Below are positions 25,707 through 39,091 of a stretch of DNA of 64,000 bases, piece by piece. Position 1 is the stretch's first letter; each line of letters starts with the position of its first letter. The notes beneath the pieces are model-generated. The model searched no databases. It had not been told where the DNA came from and worked only from the letters and a program-made list of their open reading frames with translations. The stretch is from Isoperla grammatica (taxonomy: Eukaryota; Arthropoda; Insecta; Plecoptera; Perlodidae), in assembly GCA_945910005.1 (NCBI GenBank), contig OX246741.1:14092632-14156631 (forward strand), read 5' to 3'. Made by a program: the position numbers and the translations under genes.

Positions 25707-25781
25707 GTCTACTTGATCTCCGCCTAGCGGAGGCTCGTTTGGGAGTTTGACGAGCCTCCGCTAGGCGGAGATCAAGTAGAC
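25707..25781. repeat. Near-perfect hairpin, 32-bp arms
   Basis: Arms 25707-25738 and 25750-25781 are exact inverted copies (GTCTACTTGATCTCCGCCTA onward), with an 11-base loop. The arms are GC-richer than the surroundings and themselves contain CCGCCTAGCGG. Confidence 0.9.
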
Positions 25782-27967
25782 TTCGGCCCGCAAAGTCGAA
25801 ACGCAGTGCGGTCTTTACATGGCAGTTTCCAAAACTAGTTTTCAAATCAACCCTTGAAGCAAACAGGGTTGACTCGAACCGATCCAAACCCACTTTCGAA
25901 GTGTTTATATGTAGTTTTGAAAACTCAAAACGTTCTGAAATTGACGTTCTCACGTTTTCAATGTTCACATGTTTCGATATGTTTAAAGTAGAAATTATGT
26001 GAACTTACCATGTCAACATGTAAAAACATGACGCTACGTTGTAATGGAAGATGGCGACCAATGATGCATTGACTCCAATTTTGTATACACACTTCTCAAT
26101 TTATCCCCATTTTCTAGTAAACATGTGTTAAAATAAAGCATTAACATTTATCTATAAATATATTATGTTAATTAAGAGTACACGAATACTAAAATGGAAA
26201 ACATGCCGACTTACAACGCCTGTCCCACGTGTTGAGCTTCCAAAGGTCTTTAGAAACTAAATCAAGCTCTCTATCAAAAAATATTTGAATAACCTTCTGA
26301 GATGCAACTAGACTAATTAAGATTTGTAATTACTGAACTACTGGTACCGATTGATGATGGTTATGAAGCTAATTACGCAAAGATGGTGTAGTATACTACT
26401 TTAGCGTATTGCGCGTGGTTTAAAGCTAAGATATAGGACTAAGATCTGATGTTATGTATGACACCGTTAAATATTTGGCCTGGCAGTTACTTGTTTTCCC
26501 TATCGCATCTATAAATCTAAATAACAGTTTTCCCAATTGTTTAATTGTATAAAATGTGATAATATGCCACAAATTGTGCAAATGTAATATTGGCAAAATC
26601 ACCATTATCATTAACATTTGGCATCGACATCCTTATCATTGTCATAACCCCATTACTTTAAAACCAAATAACATCAATGATGAATACGCTTGTGCGAGAC
26701 TCGGGGACAATACTGTACGATTAAAAAACAGATGCTGGCTACAGAAAAATTAATTTCCGGGCTTACAAATGTGGAAATCGATTTAGACGTGAAATGTTAA
26801 TATTAGAATGGCGTCAATCATCACAGCCCAGTATTCACACGTAATTGTACTCCAATTTCTAAACTATTGCCAATTGAGTTTTAAATTAACTTTCAATTTC
26901 AAATTAAATTATATAAAAAATTTAAAAAAAAAATTAAATAGAACAAATTAAAATAAATTCGATGACAGAATCTACATACATTTCTTTCGCTTTTGCGATT
27001 AAATTTTTAAATTCACTTTACTTTATATCAACGTAATCAACCACACGGTCATACGACATCGGCTCTCTACGGTAGCTCGGACAACCGGCAGAGCTACGCT
27101 GGATCCGGCCCCACACGGATTAGAACGTTGATGAAGGCAAACCATGTAAATTGTATTCAGCTAAAGCGTGTGATCTTGGTGTTGGAATTTCTTCTCAAGT
27201 CGAGTCGACTTTCTGCGTATATCGTTAACTTCGTTTTTGAGATTCCCGTGGGTATTTAGTGGAAATTCACGTCAGTCTATCCAACCGAAAAGACAAGAGA
27301 TAACCGGTGCCCCCCCCCCCCCCCCTCAACACATTTACATTATTCAAGAAGAAGTTTCCCAAATTTAAATAATAGACAATTTAGCTCACTTTTATAAATG
27401 TATAGAATTCAATTACGTACTTGAAAATTTAATTTAGTTTTAAATGAAGTAAGACCAAACAAAAAAATGATGTCGATGGCAAAGTTGAATGAAGCAGAGG
27501 TGTCGAAGGGAAACATGTTAGAGGTAGACCAGCCCAGAGGATTGGAACACGTTGTTATTGTTATTGATAATATCAATGAAAATACTAATCTACGGAATGA
27601 TAACCAAGATTGTTTAGTATTTTCTCGACAAATGTTTTTTCTTTTTAAGATTATGAGTACAAACAAACACATCTTACATTATCTACGCCAATTAACACGA
27701 TGATGAAATCAAAACGGTATTAATCCCAACTCTAGTCCTACAAGCCAATAACTTACATTGTCTGTATTATTACCGCTAAACGATTTTCTTCCAAATCCCA
27801 CGTGTCTTCTGACCATCTGGTCGATATCAACCATGTTTTGCGCTCAAGCACGAAGTCTCAAAAGAAATCCTAACACAACACAAATAATACGATGCACGAT
27901 AGTGTATAATATGTTTGCTCTCATATCTCTTAAGATCTGTCTGTGCACTACGAACGAGTTAATACTT
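25782..27967. other. Unassigned AT-rich sequence
   Basis: C-tract at 27309-27325. 27030-27110 shares the CGGCNGAGCTACG-type block with the dispersed repeat at 0.7 and 31.15 kb. No gene supported. Confidence 0.35.
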
Positions 27968-28114
27968 TGGAATTCATAGTCGGCCCTGGTCGGCCCCTAC
28001 ACCTAGGGGCGCCCATTGTTACCAAGGTAACAGTTGTTTCCATGTTATTTCCCATAAACAAAACAAATCCATAGCAACAATGGGTGCCCCTAGGTGTAGG
28101 GATCGACTATGAAC
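27968..28114. mobile_element. PIF/Harbinger-like MITE M6, copy 1
   Basis: GGAATTCATAGTCGGCC at the left, GATCGACTATGAAC at the right, with CCCCTACACCTAGGGGCG / GCCCCTAGGTGTAGGG inside. About 147 bp. Confidence 0.75.
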
Positions 28115-29552
28115 TGTCTGTATTATTACCACAAAACGTTTTTTCGTGTTTTTACGTGTTGAGGTGTAAGAGCCGGTCTTTGGCGCGCATTAAAATACTA
28201 AAAGTTCTCTGCCGAATCCAAGAATTCAAAAAACCCTATACGCTGTAAGGCAGCGTCAGATTAATTCCAATGAGTACGTTACTGTAGCCATAGATATAAA
28301 TGTTGTTACCAAGATATGTAACTGAATGAAGGTCCGAGGACCTATGCTCGTTCCTCGATGCCCGCCATATTGTATGATTGCCTGTTTGTTTACAATTTAA
28401 CATGTGTGTTTTTCAATGTGTTTTATACATTGCCTGGCGTATGTCATCGATATTGATGGCTATTAAAAGAATTAGTACGCGAGTATCTGTATACCCATTG
28501 GACATAAAGAAGTTATTTCAGCATTGGAAATAATAATTTCTAAATGTACAATATGGCGACGTTCCGAGAATAATCCATTGTTGAAATCTCAAAAGAGAAT
28601 CAGTTTTGGTACGTCCAGATAGCAGTGAGTTACGTATCTTGGTAACAATATTTATATGCATGCTGTAGCCAACAGACTTGTATCAGAAATCAACGATGAT
28701 TCTCTGTTGATACGTTCTCTGTTGACGTGAGCCGGGGGATTCACCCCTAGGGTCTGACCTTGAAAGTATCACCCCCCCCCCCCCCCCCCTGTGACCGCGT
28801 CTGCAGGCGGCGAGAAAACAGCGCCTCAGGATGCACAAACGAATTCATTGAAGACTCGTGAGCATTATGACGTCAAGATATTCCGCGGTAACGATTCGTT
28901 GGCATTTGATAAGGTATGAATTTCTCTTACCTTTTTCACCCCCGACGGAAATTGTGCAGATGTGATGTTGCGGCGGAACGTAATTGGAAGTTCCTCGAAG
29001 ATTTTACGTAAAACCATTACCTGTAATAAAAACATATTGATAGAAAAGAAAGAAAATGATACTGGGTTAAAAAATGTTTACAGCATTACTACCTAGCGGG
29101 TTCTAATTGAGGGATGTACGTATAGCTATCATGAAGGATTGATTTAAACTTTATTATCTAAGTCAATCAATATTCAGTAGATATTTGTATACTTTATTAT
29201 TTATTGTTTTATTATTATATTTGGTCTCCCGACAATACATTAATTGATGTGATTATTTATCGTTTTATTATTATATTTGAGCTCCTGACAATACATTAAT
29301 TGATGTTCATATATTGTCATGTTAGTATAAGGGCATATTACAAATTACAATAGAATACATAGTATTTCTGTTGCTTTCTCATTCTGGACCCCTATTTGGT
29401 AACTCTACTTCATTACCGCCGAGAACAATCACAAAGCCGCATAACTCTTGATCGTTCTCGACGGAAATTGTTGAAATTTCGGTCCGCAATTGTTTCGGTA
29501 ATCCATAGAGTTACAGAATAGTGACATAATACAGACAAATACACCCCCCCCC
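28115..29552. other. Upstream flank of the myosuppressin promoter; no gene seen
   Basis: Poly-C run at 28772-28789; a roughly 60-bp imperfect direct repeat (ATTTATTGTTTTATTATTAT / ATTTATCGTTTTATTATTAT with AATACATTAATTGATGT) at 29199-29306. Otherwise AT-rich without genes. Confidence 0.4.
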
Positions 29553-29912
29553 CTTCCTGCCCCGTGCAACAAATTTCCACGTGACATGTAGCCCTGATGA
29601 GTAAACTATGTATATACCTATATAATATGTACGTGTAAATATCAATAAAATGAGTATACACACGAATGCAGCGAGGGTAATCACGACGACGCGCAACAAC
29701 ACGCCCCCCCCACTTCCCGCCCCCCGCGCAACAAGTGTCCGCGTGACAGGTAGCCCTGATGAGTAAACTATGTACATACCTAAATAATATGTACGTGTAA
29801 ATATCAATAAAATGAGTATACACACGAATGCAGCGAGGGTAATCACGACGAGGCGCAACAACACGCCCGCCCTTCCCGCCCCCCGCGCAACAAGTGTCCG
29901 CGTGACAGGTAG
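29553..29912 (+). repeat. 160-bp promoter-upstream module, about 2.2 tandem copies
   Basis: A unit of 162 and then 159 bp repeats directly upstream of the TATA box: copy 1 about 29564-29725, copy 2 about 29726-29884, then a partial third copy 29885-29912 that runs into the promoter. Each full unit has a C-rich lead, a GTGCAAC/GCGCAAC block, CGTGACAKGTAGC, an AT-rich middle with TATGTACGTGTAAATATC, and AATGCAGCGAGGGTAATC. Copy 1 has a perfect CACGTG E-box (29578-29583), which reads CGCGTG in copies 2 and 3. A long antisense open frame runs through this block only because the unit lacks stops on the other strand. Confidence 0.8.
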
Positions 29913-29974
29913 CGCGCGCGTCGGTTGTGGGCGCCGCGACGCCTATAAGAACCTCGGCACGCGTCCCTCGTAAA
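29880..29974 (+). promoter_or_regulatory. CpG-rich TATA promoter of the myosuppressin gene
   Basis: A GC- and CpG-rich patch stands out from AT-rich surroundings. It contains CCTATAAGAACC with TATAAG at 29944-29949. A start site about 28-32 bp downstream would fall near 29974-29980. The following 60 bases are purine-rich and end in a consensus donor, as expected of a short 5' UTR exon. Assignment to myosuppressin rests on strand and on the absence of any other recognisable + strand exon before 60.2 kb. Confidence 0.6.
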
Positions 29975-30040
29975 GACAGCGACGCCGACGACAAGCACGA
30001 AGATACCAACAGACAGACAGACAGACCGACCATCAACCAG
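29974..30040 (+). other. Ms: Putative non-coding exon 1 (5' UTR)
   Basis: Runs from the predicted start site to CATCAACCAG followed by GTAAGC (30041-30046), close to the consensus donor. It has no ATG in sense, so translation would start in exon 2. It includes a short GACA run (30010-30025), the same tetranucleotide that forms the large array at 9 kb. A first non-coding exon followed by a long intron is common in insect neuropeptide genes. The start is uncertain by about 10 bases. Confidence 0.55.
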
Positions 30041-32109
30041 GTAAGCTTCTCACTTGATTGGTATTTATACATATACTCGTCGTAATAAAACACAACATGG
30101 ATTTTTGGTGATGAAATTTATTGTTTTGTGATCGGTGTAAATATCTTTTAGAAACATTATTAATTACGACGTGTTGTTCTGATAATTTCAATCCGTATAC
30201 ATGATTTAAATATGTAATCAAATCATATCAATTATATTTTAATTAATGGTTATACGTTCACAAAATAACTTTGTAATGGAAATTCGAGTTGTTTAGGGAA
30301 GTGCTTCTCAATCTTTTGTACCCAAATGTCACGCCAATAATATTATAAGTACTGATTGGTTTTGTTTCATTCAAAAAATCAGCAACACGTGAAATATAAC
30401 ATTAATTTTAACAAAGAAATTAGTTTCCACAAACGACAAGTGTATGCTGCAATGTTTGCTAGTGCATCGTACGGTTTTGGCGGGATAATCACCCTGGAAT
30501 TTAATACGTAATTACGCAGGTCAAAACTTTAAGTAATTGTAATTTTGCTATAAGTATAACATTCTCTTAGAGAAAGTTAAATAGAATATTAGAAACCTAA
30601 AATCAATTGGCGTCTCCCTTGAACTTGCTTATCGTGCTTCGCGGAGTGGATAAATCGCTCGAGAATTTCGAGATTTTTTTAAAACAAATCAGCAGTTTTG
30701 AATTGTTCATTACTTGATCAAAATACCTGAGGGGGGGGGGTAAATAATGTATATACTTTAAGGATAAATGACATTATTGTTTCTTACGAGCTTAAAGAAC
30801 TGAGAAAGTTTTACCTTAGCTGACCTTTCCATATAACGGCGGTGAATTATTTTCGTTTGTTTTTAATTATAATAACAATTTTAATTATAATAATTTGAAA
30901 TAAGGAAAGGTTAAATCTAGAAGCATTGACATAAACGAACTCATTGTGTTCCTCGACGATTTTTTGAACTCCACGAGTCAAAAAAAATATTAACTTATTT
31001 CGTTCAGCATTCTCTAGCGATTTGAGTGTGACAAAAACATGTTAATACTTCAGGATTTGTTTTACTTGATGCAAGCTAATTAGAAAAGAAAATTACTGAA
31101 TTTGGATTTGATTTTTATTATTTGGTTTTAACGTACGTACTCGACAGTTTAGCTATAGACCCTACGATATCGGCTTTTTTGTCGCCTCTTACGACAGGCA
31201 GAGCTACCTGGACTATTAGCATGAATTGTATAAATGCGGGACATCTCGACGATGCTGAGAAAACGTGCGCTTTCCTCCCACCCAGCCCCACCGAGGCGTG
31301 AAAAAGAAAGATCAAAAAGAGAAAGCGAGGGTAGAAGAAAGATCAAATTCAATCTGAAAGAGATACGTTTGTCCAAAGAATTTGGCTTTCTTGTACTCAT
31401 AATTTCATTTACACGAACTGAAAATGGTTTCAGACTAAAATATGACAAATAAAAATATATGAAAACGGGGAGAAAATGTAGCTTGTCATTAATATAATGA
31501 TAGGCCAGCATCGCTTCTTGACTGAGGAAAATCTATTTTAACCTAACTGAGGAAAACCTTCAGTCAGGAATGCCGAGGAGTATAATAACAATAAGCGTAT
31601 TTTTTGTTTCAAGAAAACGTAATTCTATCCTTATATTATTTAAACTTGATGCAATATTAGAACACTCAAAGCTGAACACTCGATTGTTCGTTGTTCGTTC
31701 TGTGCACGTTAGAGTTTAGAAAATCTTTTTTTTTAAATTATGCTTACACTTTATACTTTTATACTTTATTAAACAATTTGCACAGTGCGATATAATGTTT
31801 AATGAGAGAAGGGTATATATAACGTTATGCAAGGAGTTACACTATCGAAGATCGTGTGATAGACAATATATTGCCAATGAACACGGAAAAGTAAAAATAA
31901 TCCGTTCATGTGCCGAATAACGAAACGCCACTAGTTTCTATACTAACCTATAGAATCTACTTGAACCCGATAGAAGTAAAGTAAAGTCAAATCTTTATTG
32001 ACACAGGTTGAATCTTGAGTTTAGAGAAACTCTTTAAAGATTTCTTATATTACATTTACAATTAAGAATTATGTCAAACCCATATACTACCTAAATACTA
32101 ATAAATAAT

Positions 32110-32345
32110 GTTAAGAAAGTGGTTCAGCTATTTGAGAGGCTGCTAGTTCGATTCAGGCCACATCTTCCTTGGAGGCTTTCCCGAGGTTTTCCTCAGTCAC
32201 AAGGCGAATGTTATAGGATTGAGTCCTATAAGATAGCTCCCTCACACACATTCCTTCCCCTTCTATTCGAACACCCTATTACTCCTAGTTAGTCACCTGT
32301 AGAGGAGCACTTCATGCAAATCTGGTTTCTACGCAATAGCTGGGA
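32110..32345 (+). mobile_element. S2-type SINE copy with microsatellite tail
   Basis: A box GTGGTTCAGCTATTTGAGAG, B box TAGTTCGATTC, then TTTCCTCAGTCACAAGGCGA and GTAGAGGAGCACTTCATGCA. Followed directly by the AAT array. Confidence 0.6.
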
Positions 32346-32361
32346 TTACTACGAAACAATA

Positions 32362-32362
32362 A

Positions 32363-32457
<95 letters not shown>
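32362..32457. repeat. Palindromic (AAT)n(ATT)n microsatellite
   Basis: About 16 AAT units meet about 16 ATT units at 32411, so the tract can fold on itself completely. Confidence 0.9.
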
Positions 32458-32460
<3 letters not shown>

Positions 32461-34084
32461 TGTTTCGTTAACCTGTACGCTTCAGTGCTTGGGTTGGCAC
32501 TCAGAACAAACTACCTTATAGCTTAAAGGCTAGTTTCTGCTACTACGCGAAACATATTAAATATATATCATCTATATTGTTTCTTTATTTCTCTCGTGTA
32601 GTTTTATCATAAAATTACATTAGCATAGTTCATTTCTAGCGAGAATACAAACGTACAGTATGTAATGCAAAACCTAGTTTCCTGTTGTTTTCTCAAACAA
32701 TCATATTTTATCACCTGTATGATTTTATTTTTCTCTCTTTCTATTCCAATGTAAAAATATAACGTTGGCATAGTTTACTTAATCTAGGATACATACGGTA
32801 TCTAATACAGAACCAGTTTCCTCTTCCTCTTGTTTTTTCCAAACAATTACATTTTATCACCTGTGTTATGTTCTATTCTATTTATCTCTGCCTCTCTTTC
32901 ACTGTAAAAATATTACGTTCACACAGTTTAACTAGCTTACGGTACACCTACATACATATTATCTCCTTCGACGTTCAACCTTCAAAGAGTGAATCTTATC
33001 TCCGATGTTCATTGTAGAATAGGAATACTCGACCCTACTTGAGAACACAAATTATACTCTTGGGGATCAAACTATTATTATATTTATTTCTGAAACAAAT
33101 AAAACAATTAAGATAACACAATTAAAAATATATTTACAGAAAATTACTGTATTTATATTATTATATTTATTATAAAATTACAGAAAAATTGAGGTTCTTT
33201 AGTCGGTGTCACCATAAAAAAACGTAGTTATTACAGCGGATACGGTTATTCGGGTGATAATAATTACAAAGTGTTCTCACTTGTTTGTCTTTTGCAAACA
33301 AGTATGCTGAATGAACAGTATAGAAGCAAACGAACCCACCCACGTTCATTCGAATAATTTACGTGTCAAATAAAACCATTGCGGGTGGACGAAATTGGTT
33401 TAATTTGTTGAAAAGCATGAGTGTGGAAACGTGAGTAGCGATCTACAGTCAGATATGTCTTCCTTTGGACAAATAAACGCTAAAAAAAGTTACAATTACA
33501 TTAGATAAGCAACGGTGTGATAAAATAAACACGTTCATTGAAGGCGTTAACGCGGCAACTGACTTCGGTTAAACGGTGCGTGAATTTAGCAGAGAGGGAT
33601 TCCCTGAATACACAACAGCTTTTAAAAACACTTGTGTCATGTTGAATTCGTTCGGCGTGTATTTTTTTTATTTTTTTTATAGCTTGCTCGAAGTATTTGC
33701 TTAGATAAGGTGTTACATCATAGAGTCGGCACATTCCTAGCGACGTATAATACAATACAATGAGCGGCGTCTAGTTTACGGTATACAGATTTAAAAACAT
33801 TTCTGGCTATACAACTTTCGTATTCTGAATACAAACACTAATGTTTAATACATTTCTTAACTTTAGTATTCTAAATAGAAACACAACTTTTTGTCTGTTT
33901 AGGTTTGAAATATTATAATCTAAAAATTGTGTTGCAATAACAAAATATGTAGCGGTTATACATTAATTTGATTTAAAAAATATTCAAAATCAGGTCTTAC
34001 ATTTACCAAAGATTTGGTCTTCATCTTTAACTAATCAGTCATCCCCACCATTATTTAATTTTCTTCGTGTTTATTAGAGCCGGT

Positions 34085-34175
34085 ACTCGTATTCCCCTGT
34101 TATTCATGTAGAGTGGGGACATTACAGTGTATTATCTGCTTCGTTGATATGACGGCTCCAAAGTCACCTTTACAT
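34085..34175 (-). mobile_element. S1 SINE 3' body fragment
   Basis: Minus-strand AAAGGTGACTTTGGAGCCGT, then CAACGAAG and a GAGTGGGGAC-like edge. It explains the start of the 158-codon frame at 34113, which is otherwise unassigned. Confidence 0.6.
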
Positions 34176-37100
34176 ATACACCCTACAGATACAAATAAGT
34201 CAATTTTACAAAGTTATACACATCCACCCCGAAACAAGTCTCGACCATTGGAAGGAGGAATGAATCCACACGGCCAAAGAGCTACTGCACACAAAATCCA
34301 AAAATCTAATTTTTGCTGCAAATGTTGTCCCGCTATATGTGTGAGCAAAATGTCCGTTACAATATCGTGTGCAAAGATAGCAACCACGCTCGGAGATATC
34401 CGAGCACCTGGCCTTGCACATAAAACACGGTCTCTACGAAAAAACCTAAAACATCACTTTGCGAGAAGGTTATTTCTCCGATTGACTCCCGATTGTAAAA
34501 TAAAAAGCACAAATGCGATTTCCTCTCCTATACGAAATGATCTGAGTGTTGTACGTGAGGCAGGAGATAAAACTGATTGGTTCAAGTAATTTTATTTATT
34601 CAAGGAACAGTCTCGTAGGTGGATTTGTTTTTTAAGGCCGATTAACACTCGTGGAATTGGGTGTTTCTAACTTCTGGAATAAAAATAAAACTTGTTTGTT
34701 TTCGTGTTACAAGTTTCTAAGAACGTCCTCAATGTTTCACGGCAATTTATTTAAACAAAACGCGATAAATTCGGAAATTCTATTCTATTTCCCCACGGCT
34801 AGAAACTTCTCGTTCAATAATCCACCCATAGCATAACCCTGTACTCTGTATATATTTGCTTACCAGGGAATTCCGTGAGACTCAATTTGAAGTGTGCGAG
34901 ATGTTTTAAGCGGTTTTCGTAACTCAGCTAAACAGGAACTCAAAGGAAATCAGTAACAAAGGAGCAGCAATTTATCTCTGTAACGGCATAATTAACATGT
35001 TTAACACTCAACATACATCTTCGAATCTGTCTTATTATGTGTGGGGTGGTTGTCTTTGAAGACGAAACGACAGATCTTCATTTCACCGAATACGATACGC
35101 ACACCTTCTTAATATGTGTGAACACATTATTTCGTATAACTAACATAACGCAACCTTCCTTGGTTCTAGTTATAAACCACCGTTTTGCAGCGTTTTCATA
35201 ATTAATGTGCGAGCAAAAGCATCTATTTCACATACGTACTATTTTTCCATATCTCTATCTTTAACCCTCAATTACATATCGTTTTTCAGTGAGGTATACA
35301 TTGTATCATGTATATTATTCGAAGAACTTTTATCCTGAAAGATATTCTTTCCGACGACGAATTAATATGATCTCCGTGACTTCCGATGATTCAACCACCT
35401 CCTGACCAAAGAGAATATTGCTTAACTTTGGTGCTCGCACCGCAACTCGCTATACAATGAAAAGTTAATAATCAACAATTTATTGCTAATTACTCAACTC
35501 CCGCATCAAGTGACATCAAACGGATAACCAAGTTATTATTGTTTTAATAATGACTACGTTCTCGTTCATTCACACCTACGCGACTCAAACTAAGAATGAA
35601 CAGAATTGAGACAACAAAGAAGTGTAATTAAAACTGAACCCCTACAGCCTCCGTTGTACAATAGTAATAATAAAACAACTGAGAAACAACTTAATAAAAC
35701 ACAACGCAAGAACAAGCGCCCACCCGTCTTTGCGCATATAGTGAATTAATTGTTAGACATTATTATTTAATTAAGTTTGTGCCCTACTTTTTTCATATCG
35801 TTCTGTGGGTTGGTCTGAAATACTTCTCATTTTGTTCCTCTTCATTCCTTGATCAATTTTAAACGAATACGGGAGTATCTGTTGCGCGTGTTCCACTATT
35901 GGCGCGCTTCTATACTATTCTACCAATTCATTTGCCCTTCAATTATATTATTAAGTATTCATGCCTCCAAATGTGTATAGGCCAACATACACTACTTTTT
36001 CTCCATTTTATTTTTAAATTTTATTTCAGTAAATATTCGGTTTTAAAACATGTGATACTAGATAATAAGTAATAATAAGTATGCATTGGCCATATTTACT
36101 GATATCGCGCTAGTAAAGAGTAGGATAAATATAAAAAAGGCACATAAAGATCGAAATGTGTGCAATAAATTATTTATGAGGGTTTCTTTCACAGAGTCCG
36201 AATCGTGGCACTCGTGGTTTACTCACTCGCACGTGTAGTTTGAGCACTGTCAGTAGGCCTCAATGAGCACAGCAGTCTCACTACATTCAAGCGTCATTTA
36301 ATTAACATTCGTTTACAACCCGGCACCCCAATTAAATCACGAAAATATAAATAATCTTTGAAAATCTTTCTTAGCTGGACTCGGCACCTCCACCAAAAAT
36401 ATAAATAAAGTAACTTTTCTCTGTAAATAAAACCTATCGACTTCTTAGAATAATGTAATGCAGTCTGGCCCAAAATATATTAAACTTGACTTATATATAT
36501 ATATCTATCTATGTTAGTTCTCGTATTCTCGTGGATATATGCTATGTGTTTGTTTTTGGGTATTTTTTCACACGAGTAAACAATAAACAAACAAACAAAT
36601 AATATATATTTATATATATATTACTTTATTATAAAACAAAGTTCTGCTGCCTTAAATGACAGAATGATAATTTTCGAAAAATGTAATAATGTGGTATAGG
36701 GTGTATTTATATATTGCGCATGGTTTCCATACTGGAAGCCACAATGACATGTGATTGGTAGTTCATTGTTGCTATGTTTCAGCTGGCGTTCGGTTGAGGT
36801 TCAACTGTTCTCCAACTTTCGTTTGCTATTATCACTGAAAAGCAACATAAATAGACTCTCTTATTTTGGCCACTCTTTTTGTTGTTTACAATGGAACAAA
36901 TACTCATTTCCGTAAACTTTATCGCGGGATATACGTGTTCAAACTCTCGTATTTCCCCGTAAATAATGTTATTCGTTTTCTATTGACAGCTAAATGAAAC
37001 TTGAAATAGTACTATCGGTGGCCTCCAATATGGCCGATGTGACGTCACGTGAATACTCCCTATAGAGTTTGAAATATTAACTCTACCTTGAAAATGTCTG

Positions 37101-38722
37101 TTTATTTGCTCGGGCTCAGTACTATTCTACACATCACTACTCAGTACTACTCAGAACACTTCTCACAGATCGTGTAACGAGATCTCACAATCATTTGCCC
37201 TGTACGTGTCTGGTTTTACGGTGTTTTCTCGAGTACTTCAGCTAAAATGAAAAAAGTTTCAGAAATAATTAACTTGTCTTCACATATTACGTTGAATGAC
37301 GACAGTTTTGAGTTGTCTATAATAAAAACACAATAACTGTAACAAATGCAAACGTACTTTCAAGTTGTATCAAGTTTCAAGTTTATTTATTTGAAGGGAT
37401 ACATAAATATACCGTCTAGAGTTCCTTAGTAGATGAATGTGTGTCTTTGTCTAAACCAAAAAGTAGTACAACGGTAAATGTGGAACCAAGAATCTTTTAT
37501 TTCTGGACGAGTCAATTGGCGAATCGAGACGCAAACTTGAGACGATACATTGTTTATAGAACAAAGCGAATACCAAACGATTCATATGTATATGCACGAA
37601 AAAGTGGAAGTTATAGATTCAAGTCACATAGACGATGTAGATTTACGATATCTGCCAATCTATCATCAATAAGCCGTGACATAATTTATTTTTAACTTTC
37701 ACAACAACAACAACGAGATCCATACACAGACTAATAAGAAATGTATAGACAGAGTGCACGTAACCAATACATTTCTGAATCCTCTCCTCTTCATCAGTAC
37801 AACATATTCTATACATTACATACATCTTTATTTTCCTCCGTCTGGTCTCGAGGTAGAATCTCAAAATAGATGATAAACAAAACATGTTGTGTGTGAACTG
37901 TTGTGTTGTTCGTGGGTTATTTCGTCGTGTCGGTGCTGAGGCGATGTGACTCGACGTTTCGCAACCCATGGTGGTGGCTTTCTCAAGACTATACGATGTA
38001 TCTACTTGTCGTGAAGGCCTCCAACAACTAATGAATTATTTGTTAAGTTAGTATCCTACCAATGACAGACAATGACCCCCCCCCGCGACAACCGACATCC
38101 TTATAAGAGCCAAAACAATCATATAAAGTTGGTCAACATGTTTTCCCAACAAGCCGAATAAATTGTTAATTACTTGTCAAAATCCTAAACCGACACGTTA
38201 ACGCATCTCCTACCCCCTCCCCTCCCATCACCCCCCCCACCCCTCTCTATGACGTAATGCACGCGTCTTTGGGTGGTGTGCTGGACAGTGCATGCTGTGA
38301 TGACACTGACCGCCCTGCGTGTGACAAGTGGGGGGGGGGGGAGGGGGGCGGGGGGGGGGGGGGGCAACAGGTAGCAGACGAGACAGTCAGACATAGCCGA
38401 TTAACCATTTGTTGGAGTTTTACGCGGGACAAACCTTCAAACAAGTACGTCGTATATTTTGTCTATAGATTGCATGAGACCTGCATCATGGCTTCGAGGA
38501 AATGTAAACTTTTTTCAATTCACAAGACAATTAATATTTAAGTAAAATGAAATGAAAAATATTTTTGTAAATAATTGAATGGACTTTGTTATAAAAAACA
38601 ACAAACAGTAAATGTGTATATATATATATATATATGTAAAGAAAGGATACATTTTACGGTTAAACCAATCTAAATTTTATTTTTAATGATAAGTCAACGT
38701 TTCGACGACTTTAGCGTCGTAT

Positions 38723-39091
38723 TTTACATACAAAGGTCAGTTCTATAAACAAATTGAAGGAGCTCCAATGGGGTCGCCATTGTCACCAGTGGTAGCAAAT
38801 TTGTTCATGGAACATTTTGAAACAACAGCCCTGGAGTCATCTTTACTAAAGCCCCTGTGCTGGCTGCGATACATAGATGATACGTTTGTAGTGTGGCAGC
38901 ATGGAATAGATAGGCTTAATGAATTTCATCAACATTTAAACAACCAACACACAAATATAAAACTAACGATGGAAATCGAGGAAGATGGTAAATTACCTTT
39001 TTTGGATGTACTTGTTCAGAAAAAACCTGATGGAAGTCTTGGCCATACTGTGTTTAGAAAAGCTACTCATACAAACAGATATCTGAACTGA
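38723..39091 (+). pseudogene. Penelope reverse transcriptase, C-terminal palm fragment
   Basis: Homology begins near 38723 with FTYKGQFYKQIEGAP and continues MGSPLSPVVANLF (RT motif around the second catalytic block), RYIDDTFVVW (the YxDD catalytic motif, about 38868-38897) and KLPFLDVLVQKKPDG (downstream palm motifs). These are hallmarks of Penelope-type RTs. The fingers and N-terminal palm are absent. The frame ends at TGA 39089-39091 because of a 4-bp tandem duplication (CTGA twice, about 39082-39091); the continuation, beginning ATSHHHPSQ, resumes in the next frame. Without the fingers and first catalytic motif this copy cannot be an active RT. Confidence 0.88.

Noticed and set aside
29413..30093. 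226-codon minus-strand frame across the promoter
   Set aside because: It consists of the antisense of the 160-bp repeats plus promoter and exon 1, with repeated peptide blocks and no family motif.
34113..34589. 158-codon + strand frame as a host exon
   Set aside because: The first third is an inverted SINE fragment; the rest has no motif, flanking splice sites or repeats of known coding families.
38185..38541. Proline- and glycine-rich frames around 38.3 kb
   Set aside because: Generated by the poly-G/poly-C tract at 38331-38366.
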